Origin: Peptococcaceae bacterium
Lineage (GTDB): Bacteria; Bacillota; UBA994
Assembly: GCA_018334055.1 (NCBI GenBank)
Contig: JAGXSS010000098.1
Coordinates: forward strand, 1-38,469
Direction of reading: 5' to 3'
DNA length: 38,469 bases
Shown here one piece after another: positions 32,416 to 38,469 of this stretch (positions are counted from its first letter, which is position 1; each line of letters begins with the position of its first letter). The translations under genes were made by a program, and so were the position numbers. The notes under the pieces were generated by a model that saw only the letters and a program-made list of their open reading frames with translations, made no database searches and was not told where the DNA came from.

Positions 32416-32764
32416 AATATTGCTAGAGAACATGATGTTCTATGGGTATCACGGCTTCATGGCTGAAGAAAGACGGCTAGGGCAGAGATTTGCGGTCAGC
32501 CTGGCCATCGGGACAGATATTAGGGCGGCGGCCGAAGCCGACAAATTAGATCTATCTATAAACTACGCCGTTGTTTACGCTGCGGTAAAAGAAATTGTGG
32601 AGGGGCCACCATTTATGCTCCTAGAGGCTTTGACGGAGAGGATTGCCGCGGTGGTGCTCGACATGGGGGCCGCAACAGTTAGGGTTACGGTAAAAAAACT
32701 GCACCCTCCGATGCCCTTGCAGATGGACTTTGTCGCGGTAGAAATTACCAGGGAAAGGCCATGA
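32405..32764 (+). CDS. folB: Dihydroneopterin aldolase
   Basis: FolB splits dihydroneopterin to 6-hydroxymethyl-dihydropterin and glycolaldehyde. The 119-aa protein begins MVDKILLENMMFYGYHGF, with the conserved YGYHG pterin-site motif. It contains LDLSINYAVVYAAVKEI and ends in the KLHPP region that carries the catalytic Lys. ATG 32405 lies inside the end of folP, with GGGGAGG about 7 nt upstream. The stop overlaps folK as ATGA. Confidence 0.94.
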   Translation: MVDKILLENMMFYGYHGFMAEERRLGQRFAVSLAIGTDIRAAAEADKLDLSINYAVVYAAVKEIVEGPPFMLLEALTERIAAVVLDMGAATVRVTVKKLHPPMPLQMDFVAVEITRERP

Positions 32765-33255
32765 GGAGTCGAGCGTTTTTGGGACTAGGCAGCAATTTAG
32801 GTGACCGCAAGTTTGAGCTGGACCGGGCGGTCGCAGGGCTAGTGGCCACTGTGGGCATTGATGTTCTGGCGGTAGCCACCTACCTTGAAACCGCGCCGAT
32901 GGGGTACAGGGAGCAGGGACCTTTTTTAAACACAGTGGTTGAGATAGACACCGGGCTATCGCCGCGCGAACTATGGGCGGTGGCCGAGAATTTAGAGCGC
33001 AAGGCCGCCCGCGTGCGCATTGTCCGCTATGGTCCGCGGACTTTAGATGTGGATATATTGCTCTATGGAGACCTGGTGCTAGACTCCCCCGAGCTGATTA
33101 TCCCGCACCCTCGCCTTAGGGAGAGGGTCTTTGTTCTTTCGCCTTTGGTCGAGATTGCTCCTGCAATTCTTCTGCCGCCGGATAATTGTCCAGCCCACGC
33201 CTTGCTCAGTGACTTGCTGCAAAAGGAGGCTCTTGATGCTCCTAATTATCGATAA
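32761..33255 (+). CDS. folK: 6-hydroxymethyl-7,8-dihydropterin pyrophosphokinase
   Basis: HPPK transfers pyrophosphate from ATP to hydroxymethyl-dihydropterin. The 164 aa include the family start [11 protein letters not shown], the YLETAPMG segment, [10 protein letters not shown], and the signature [16 protein letters not shown] with the magnesium-binding aspartates. It overlaps folB by 4 bp at its start and pabA by 20 bp at its end. Confidence 0.96.
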   Translation: MRSRAFLGLGSNLGDRKFELDRAVAGLVATVGIDVLAVATYLETAPMGYREQGPFLNTVVEIDTGLSPRELWAVAENLERKAARVRIVRYGPRTLDVDILLYGDLVLDSPELIIPHPRLRERVFVLSPLVEIAPAILLPPDNCPAHALLSDLLQKEALDAPNYR

Positions 33256-33838
33256 CTACGACTCATTCACCTACAACCTCGTGCAATTATGCGGGGAACT
33301 CGGAGCGAAGATTGCAGTCTTCCGTAATCGTGACCTCGACCTAGATGAGGTGGCTCTTCTCTCCCCGACGCACATCATGATTTCTCCCGGGCCAGGAACA
33401 CCTGATGAAGCCGGTATCTCCATGGAGGTTATTCGCCGCTTTGCCGGGCAGGTACCCATGCTCGGAGTCTGCCTAGGGCATCAGTGCCTCGCGCAGGTGT
33501 ACGGGGGTAAGGTGGTGCGCGCGGGGCGCCTCGTGCATGGCAAGACATCCCTCGTTCATCATCAAGCAAGCGGTGTCTTCCAGGGCCTGCCTACGCCCTT
33601 TGCCGCCACCCGTTATCATTCGCTACTGGTGGAGCGTGAGACGCTACCGCCTTGTTTGGCGGTAACTGCCGCGACGCAGGAAGGTGAAATTATGGGGCTT
33701 CGCCACCGGGAATTGCCCTTCCTCGAAGGTGTGCAGTTTCATCCTGAGGCCATTTTGACCGAGTACGGCAGGGAATTATTGGCTAATTTTCTGCGGTATG
33801 CTTTGCCACGGGAGGCGGATGAAGGATGTCGGAGGTAG
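33236..33838 (+). CDS. pabA: Aminodeoxychorismate synthase glutaminase component
   Basis: PabA releases ammonia from glutamine for PabB. It is a class I glutamine amidotransferase with the nucleophile Cys in [12 protein letters not shown] and the catalytic His/Glu in [14 protein letters not shown] start at ATG 33236 ([17 protein letters not shown]), since AAAAGGAGG (33221-33229) is 6 nt upstream; this start lies within folK. The length is 200 aa. It could also serve anthranilate synthase (TrpG) if no other copy exists, but its position with pabB and pabC supports pABA synthesis. Confidence 0.94.
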   Translation: MLLIIDNYDSFTYNLVQLCGELGAKIAVFRNRDLDLDEVALLSPTHIMISPGPGTPDEAGISMEVIRRFAGQVPMLGVCLGHQCLAQVYGGKVVRAGRLVHGKTSLVHHQASGVFQGLPTPFAATRYHSLLVERETLPPCLAVTAATQEGEIMGLRHRELPFLEGVQFHPEAILTEYGRELLANFLRYALPREADEGCRR

Positions 33839-35253
33839 TGCCCTTAGTAATCGAAATAGAGCTTGATGGCACCCTCGAGGAGGTGTTTGCCATCTACAAG
33901 GATGACCCCCATCCTTTTTGGCTGGACAGCAGCCGCCCCGGTGGCAGGATGGGCCGCTGGTCGTACATGGGCAGCAGCCCATTTTTAGTCCTTAAAACTA
34001 CTGGGCAGCACATCGTTATCGTCGAAAACGGTGAGCGGCGAGAGTATAACGGTGACCCTTTCGCGGTTTTACAAGCGCAACTAGACCGTTTTCGCCTGCC
34101 CCCGGCTTCCCTGCCGATGCCCTTTACCGGCGGGGCGGTGGGGTATTTTTCGTATGATCTCGGCCGCATGGTCGAGGTGATTCCTAACCATAGCATCGAC
34201 GACTTGCAGGTGCCCGATATGTATCTAGGGTTTTATGAGCGCGTGCTAGCCATTGACCATGACGAAAATAGGGCCTACTTAGTGGCAACGGGGTTGCCGT
34301 ACAGAGGGGAGGAGGCTTTGCGCCGGGCGGAATGCGCTTTGATGGAGGGGAAAAATAAATTGTCCCGTCCGCTAGTCGGCCTCTCCGACCCCTGGGCGGA
34401 GCCCAGTATTTCTGCCGCAGATCTCAAGGCGCATTTTACCCACGAAACTTACTGTGCCGCCATTAGAAAAGTTAAGGAATACATTGCGCGGGGCGATATT
34501 TACCAAGCCAATATGACGCAGCGTCTAGAGGCTCCGCTACGCATGCCTCCCTACCAACTTTATCGGCGCCTGCGCCAGGTAAACCCCGCCCCCTTTGCCG
34601 CCTACCTTGATTGCGGTGAAGGGCTATGCATACTAAGCTCCTCGCCGGAGCGCTTCTTGTTACTGGACCATGGTGTGGTCGAGGCTCGCCCCATCAAGGG
34701 TACGCGGCCGCGAGGGCGGACACCGGATGAGGATAATGCCAATCGGGAGGAACTTCTTGCCAGCGAAAAAGACCGTGCCGAACTGGTGATGATCATAGAC
34801 CTCGAGCGCAATGACCTCGGCCGTGTCTGCACCTACGGGACGGTGCGCGTGCCGGAACTGATTGTACTTGAAGAATATGCCACCGTCTTTCATCTCGTAT
34901 CTACGGTGCGAGGCGAGTTAGCGCCCGGTAAGAGTGCGGTGGACCTGCTCAAGGCCACGTTCCCCGGGGGGTCGATAACCGGTGCGCCCAAGATTAGAGC
35001 GATGGAAATCATCGAAGAGCTGGAGCCGGTGCGCCGCGGCATCTATACCGGCGCTATCGGCTACCTCGGCTTTGATGGGCGTGTGGACCTAAACATTGCC
35101 ATTCGCACCTTGGTCAACCAAGATGACCGCCTCTACCTGCAAGTCGGTGGGGGCATCGTAACCGATTCTGACCCTGCCGCCGAGTATGCCGAGACCTGGC
35201 ACAAGGCCAAGGCGCCCCTCCGCAGCCTAGGGATTATGGAGCCGACCCCATGA
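33826..35253 (+). CDS. pabB: Aminodeoxychorismate synthase component I
   Basis: PabB aminates chorismate to 4-amino-4-deoxychorismate. The decisive feature is PIKGTRPRG: the Lys of PIKGT is the nucleophile that separates PabB from anthranilate synthase TrpE, which has PIAGT. Other chorismate-binding motifs are [31 protein letters not shown] and [18 protein letters not shown]. The 475 aa are typical of a stand-alone enzyme. The start overlaps pabA by 13 bp and the stop overlaps pabC by 4 bp. Confidence 0.95.
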   Translation: MSEVVPLVIEIELDGTLEEVFAIYKDDPHPFWLDSSRPGGRMGRWSYMGSSPFLVLKTTGQHIVIVENGERREYNGDPFAVLQAQLDRFRLPPASLPMPFTGGAVGYFSYDLGRMVEVIPNHSIDDLQVPDMYLGFYERVLAIDHDENRAYLVATGLPYRGEEALRRAECALMEGKNKLSRPLVGLSDPWAEPSISAADLKAHFTHETYCAAIRKVKEYIARGDIYQANMTQRLEAPLRMPPYQLYRRLRQVNPAPFAAYLDCGEGLCILSSSPERFLLLDHGVVEARPIKGTRPRGRTPDEDNANREELLASEKDRAELVMIIDLERNDLGRVCTYGTVRVPELIVLEEYATVFHLVSTVRGELAPGKSAVDLLKATFPGGSITGAPKIRAMEIIEELEPVRRGIYTGAIGYLGFDGRVDLNIAIRTLVNQDDRLYLQVGGGIVTDSDPAAEYAETWHKAKAPLRSLGIMEPTP

Positions 35254-36080
35254 TTTATTTGAATGGGCGCTTGCAGAGCGCGGCGGAGGGCCATGTCGCT
35301 ATAGCAAACAGGTCCTTTTTACTCGGGGATGGATTGTTCGAAACTATGCTCGTGCGAGGGGGTAGGCCGCGCTTCTTAGCAGAACACCTGGCGCGGCTAC
35401 TGGCCTCAGCCCGTTACTTTGGTTACCATATGCCTACCCGCCCCGAGCTGGAGGACGCTATTAACTGCGTCATCACTGCCAATAGCTTGCAGCTAGGCTC
35501 GCTTCGCCTTACGGTCTCGCCGTGCACCAGTCAGGGATTGCTGGCGGCCCCAGATAGTCCCCTCGATATCTTAATAACAGTCAAGCACGGCCTATCTTAT
35601 GAGGAAGGCTTGTACGAGCGCGGGTTTAAGGCCATCATCGCCCATTCCACACGCCGCAATGAACATTCGCCCCTGTCGCGCCACAAAACGACGAGCTTTT
35701 TGGACAATGTTTTGGCAAAAAAAGAAGCCCACGCTGCCGGGGCCGATGAGGCGCTGCTCTTAAACAGCAAGGGCGATATTGCCGAGGGGGCGGTAAGTAA
35801 CCTTTTTATCGTGGCCCAAGGCGAGGTGCGGACCCCGCGTATCGAAGACGGAGCTTTGCCCGGCATCATGCGCGGGCAGGTGATGGCACTTTGTCATAGA
35901 CTGAACATCCCTTTTAGCGAGGCCAAGCTTGCCCCCGCAGACCTTTTCCGGGCCGACGAGGCTTTTTTGACCAATGCCCTCCTGGGCATTATGCCCGTAG
36001 CTAGAGTTGGGGAGCAGGCCTTTGCTTCTGGAGATAAGGGCTCGTTATGTAGGCGGCTGGAGGATTTGCTGGGTCTGTAG
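35250..36080 (+). CDS. pabC: Aminodeoxychorismate lyase (class IV PLP enzyme)
   Basis: PabC removes pyruvate from aminodeoxychorismate to give p-aminobenzoate. The fold-type IV features are a start MIYLNGRL...DGLFETMLVRGG, the PLP-binding lysine region HKTTSFLDNVLAK, and EALLLNSKGDIAEGAVSNLF. The 276 aa fit. Branched-chain or D-amino-acid aminotransferases share the fold, but the 4-bp overlap with pabB makes PabC by far the likeliest. It ends the operon; only 30 bp separate it from the convergent TRAP gene and no clear terminator is visible. Confidence 0.9.
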   Translation: MIYLNGRLQSAAEGHVAIANRSFLLGDGLFETMLVRGGRPRFLAEHLARLLASARYFGYHMPTRPELEDAINCVITANSLQLGSLRLTVSPCTSQGLLAAPDSPLDILITVKHGLSYEEGLYERGFKAIIAHSTRRNEHSPLSRHKTTSFLDNVLAKKEAHAAGADEALLLNSKGDIAEGAVSNLFIVAQGEVRTPRIEDGALPGIMRGQVMALCHRLNIPFSEAKLAPADLFRADEAFLTNALLGIMPVARVGEQAFASGDKGSLCRRLEDLLGL

Positions 36081-36110
36081 GGCGCAGTGACGGTGCACGG
36101 ATAAGTCACT

Positions 36111-38060
36111 CTATGTCGGAAGCGACCTTTGTCGTTTGACATGGAATGTTTGCCATGCCCAGACCACAGCCATCAAGGCTATTCCCAGCACGTCCGTAAC
36201 CCCACCTGGTTTGATAAGGAGCAAGGCGCTGGCGAGAAGTAAAGCTCTTTGGGGCCATGAGGCGACAGTAATTACCCACCCCTCTACAGCTGCCCCTAGT
36301 GCTATGACGCCAATTATAGCACTAGCGGTGGCCAATATTGCTTCTGTGGTCGTAGTTCCTATCAGAAGTAGAACAGGGGAGTACACAAACATAAAGGGCA
36401 CGATAAAGCCCGCCGCTGCCAGCTGCATCGCCGCAATGCCAGTCTTGTGGGGGTTGCCGCCGGCAATGCCCGCGCCAGCAAATGCGGCTAGGGCTACAGG
36501 GGGGGTGAGATTTGCTAGGATGCCGAAATAAAACACAAACATGTGTGATACGAAAATTGGCACTCCGAGTTCTGCTAGAGCGGGAGCCGCCATGGTGGAG
36601 GTAATAATATAGGTTGGAATTGAAGGAATACCCATCCCGAGGATAAGTGAAGCGAACATTGTTAGAATCAAAGTCAGCGTTAAATTGCCTTGTCCGAGGA
36701 GCAATATTGTGCCCGCCAGACGCATGGCAAAACCAGTCTGGGCGGCAACGCCGATAATCAGGCCTACTACTCCACAGGCAATCGCCACCCCGATGGTATT
36801 GCGAGCCCCCGATTCTAATGCTTCGATAAAGCCAGTAAGCGTCAACCGAGTGTCCTTGCGGAAATAGCTCGTTAAAATTACCAGGATAATGGCAATGAAG
36901 GCAGAGCGAGTAACGGTAAAACCGGATAGCAACATGTACATGAGGGCAAACAGTGGTAGGAACATATGCCCCCCTTGGAACAATACCCTGCGCACAACAG
37001 GCAATTCATGCTTGGGTAACCCAGCGAGTCCGAGCTTCTTGGCCCGAAGGTGAACCATGATACCGACACTGAGAAAGTATAAAACTGCTGGAATTGCTGC
37101 CGACATGGCTATTTGAGCATAAGGGATGCCGAGGGTCTCGGCCATAATGAAAGCGGCTGCGCCCATTACCGGAGGGAGTATCTGGCCACCTACTGAGGCC
37201 GCCGCCTCGACTGCACCCGCAAAGTCGGCCTTGTACCCAAGGCGTTTCATTAGGGGGATGGTAAATGCACCTGTAGTGACCACATTGGCTACGGCGGAAC
37301 CACTGATTGTACCCAGTAGTGCACTTGAGACTACAGCAACTTTAGCCGGACCACCTGCGGAGCCGCCGGCGAGACCAAGGGCTAGGTCGTTAAAAAAGCG
37401 GCCTACCCCAGTTTTTTCAAGGAAAGCCCCAAAAATAATAAACAAAATAATATAAGACGCCGAAACTCTAATGGCTGAACCATAGAGCCCTTCGGTGGTT
37501 AAGTACATAAACCCGAGAATTTCATCTATACCATAGCCGCGATGACCCAAAATGCCTGGCATGTATGGGCCAAAATAGGCATAAAGCAAGAAGACGATAG
37601 CTAGGATGCTAAGTTCTTTCCCCAAAACGCGGCGCGCTGCTTCCAATACCAGCACCACTGCCACCGCAGCAAGAATGAGGTCGAGAGTCGTCTCGCGGCC
37701 GATCCTTTGCACTACGGCATGATGATCCCAAATCATGTAGACAGCGGTCGCTGCGCTAGCTGTTGCTAAAAGCAAGTCAACGGGAGACAACTTGCCGCCT
37801 TTTTTGAAGGGGTAGAGGATAAACGCAAGCACAAGCATCGCACCGAGATGAATAGAGCGGTGTTGCAGCGCTGGCAACTCGCCAAAGTAGGCCGTGTATA
37901 GGTGATAAAGGGACAGAAGGACCGCAATGGTTGTAACGGCAATGGCCGCTGGACTCTTAGGTAAAAATTTGTGGAAGCGGCTTTCGCTATCGTACTTCTC
38001 TAAAATTTTTTGGACCACAGGCTCGCTGTCATTGCTCCCAATGGTGTGGTTAGTAGTCAT
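36111..38060 (-). CDS. TRAP transporter permease, fused 4TM-12TM subunits
   Basis: This is a secondary transporter driven by ion gradients and fed by an extracytoplasmic receptor, here the TAXI-type gene upstream. The 649-aa protein has a hydrophobic N-terminal DctQ-like region (about 45-190) fused to a DctM-like large subunit with the motifs GTISGSAVANVVTTGAFTIP, AAASVGGQILPPVMGAAAF and LGMGIPSIPTYI. The fused form is normal for TAXI systems. I start at ATG 38060 (MTTNHTIGSN), with GGAGGAGAG 8 nt upstream; 11 further residues would be added from 38093. The substrate is unknown; C4-dicarboxylates or glutamate-like acids are possible. Confidence 0.92.
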   Translation of the reverse strand: MTTNHTIGSNDSEPVVQKILEKYDSESRFHKFLPKSPAAIAVTTIAVLLSLYHLYTAYFGELPALQHRSIHLGAMLVLAFILYPFKKGGKLSPVDLLLATASAATAVYMIWDHHAVVQRIGRETTLDLILAAVAVVLVLEAARRVLGKELSILAIVFLLYAYFGPYMPGILGHRGYGIDEILGFMYLTTEGLYGSAIRVSASYIILFIIFGAFLEKTGVGRFFNDLALGLAGGSAGGPAKVAVVSSALLGTISGSAVANVVTTGAFTIPLMKRLGYKADFAGAVEAAASVGGQILPPVMGAAAFIMAETLGIPYAQIAMSAAIPAVLYFLSVGIMVHLRAKKLGLAGLPKHELPVVRRVLFQGGHMFLPLFALMYMLLSGFTVTRSAFIAIILVILTSYFRKDTRLTLTGFIEALESGARNTIGVAIACGVVGLIIGVAAQTGFAMRLAGTILLLGQGNLTLTLILTMFASLILGMGIPSIPTYIITSTMAAPALAELGVPIFVSHMFVFYFGILANLTPPVALAAFAGAGIAGGNPHKTGIAAMQLAAAGFIVPFMFVYSPVLLLIGTTTTEAILATASAIIGVIALGAAVEGWVITVASWPQRALLLASALLLIKPGGVTDVLGIALMAVVWAWQTFHVKRQRSLPT

Positions 38061-38130
38061 GGTGCTCACTCTCCTCCGCACATACCGCCGCAATCTTTTA
38101 ATAGGGCCGTGTCCTGATGTCAGCCCATTA

Positions 38131-38165
38131 GCAGATGGGCATTAAGCGCGTTAATGCCCATCTGC
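38131..38165 (-). promoter_or_regulatory. Intercistronic hairpin between the TRAP receptor and permease genes
   Basis: Perfect 15-nt arms GCAGATGGGCATTAA (38131-38145) and TTAATGCCCATCTGC (38151-38165) enclose the loop GCGCG. No U tract follows on the minus strand, so it looks more like an mRNA-stability or attenuation element than a complete terminator. It lies 10 bp after the receptor stop. Confidence 0.75.
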
Positions 38166-38174
38166 CCTGTGTCT

Positions 38175-38469
38175 TTACTTACCCTTTTCGCGGAAAAATC
38201 TCTCAGCACCGGGGTGTACTGGTATTGGCATCCCATTACGTATGCGGTCAAGGCTGATAAGTCTGGCCGAGGCATGGGCATTACCTAGAGTTTCCAAGTT
38301 GTCAAAAATGGCTTTGGTCATGTTGTAGACGAGGGTATCTGGGAGGTCTCGGCGCACAATTAGCAGATTGATGACTGCGGCTGTCGGTATGGGTGCAGTC
38401 TGGCCGCGATAGGTGTTAGCTGGTATTTCGATGGGGAAGTAGAATGGAAATTGCTTAGCTAGAGCAGTG
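38175..38469 (-). CDS. TAXI-family TRAP solute receptor, 3' part only
   Basis: The reading frame is open from the right edge of the window to the TAA at 38175-38177, so the 5' part lies outside. The C-terminus shows FPFYFPIEIPANTYRG, NLLIVRRDLPDTLVYNMTKAI and the characteristic ending IPVHPGAERFFREKG of TAXI receptors. This is the extracytoplasmic binding protein that delivers substrate to the downstream fused permease. About 97 residues are visible; the signal peptide and binding site cannot be judged. Confidence 0.88.
   Translation of the reverse strand, partial: TALAKQFPFYFPIEIPANTYRGQTAPIPTAAVINLLIVRRDLPDTLVYNMTKAIFDNLETLGNAHASARLISLDRIRNGMPIPVHPGAERFFREKGK

Overview
The window reads as a piece of a moderately GC-rich Bacillota (Clostridia-like) chromosome. 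The main reason is the order tRNA-Arg, tig, clpP, clpX, lonB, lonA, ysxC: the membrane-anchored LonB next to LonA, with YsxC overlapping lonA, is a Bacillota arrangement. Frequent GTG and TTG starts with strong GGAGG ribosome binding sites, a biotin-independent carboxyltransferase and a TAXI-type TRAP transporter suggest an anaerobe, but genus cannot be read from the sequence.

Layout. 1-9225: tRNA-Arg(ACG), then the protein quality-control block (trigger factor, ClpP, ClpX, LonB, LonA), the ribosome-assembly GTPase YsxC and a D-Ala-D-Ala-ligase-like ATP-grasp gene, closed by a terminator. 9250-22794: a complete type I-C CRISPR-Cas locus in the canonical order cas3-cas5c-cas8c(cas11c)-cas7c-cas4-cas1-cas2, a 167-bp leader, and an array of 84 full 32-bp repeats plus one truncated terminal repeat, with 84 spacers (76 different). 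22795-25520: an unassigned 270-bp junction and a two-gene ABC-2-like transporter. 25522-28112 (minus): an SsuABC/ThiXYZ-like importer. 28288-36080: a carboxyltransferase, an unrecognised membrane-anchored protein, and a tightly overlapped folate/pABA operon folE-folP-folB-folK-pabA-pabB-pabC. 36111-38469 (minus): a fused TRAP permease and the 3' end of its TAXI receptor gene.

How it works together. Cas3 is the effector nuclease-helicase. Cas5c, Cas8c, Cas7c and Cas11c form Cascade, with Cas5c also processing the crRNA; Cas11c comes from a clear internal ribosome binding site in cas8c. Cas4-Cas1-Cas2 would add spacers, but cas1 is split by a -1 frameshift in a seven-C run. The run is phased as a C CCC CCC slippery heptamer and overlaps a perfect 8-bp GC hairpin, so real inactivation, recoding and a sequencing error must be told apart. 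The array carries a readable history: spacer pairs from overlapping protospacers (one pair exposing a TTC PAM), resampled divergent targets shifted by one base, tandem and block duplications, and spacers that are strong hairpins.

I did not find a convincing new defence system. The most interesting material is inside the I-C locus (cas1 recoding candidate, array dynamics), followed by the unknown gene translationally coupled to folE.
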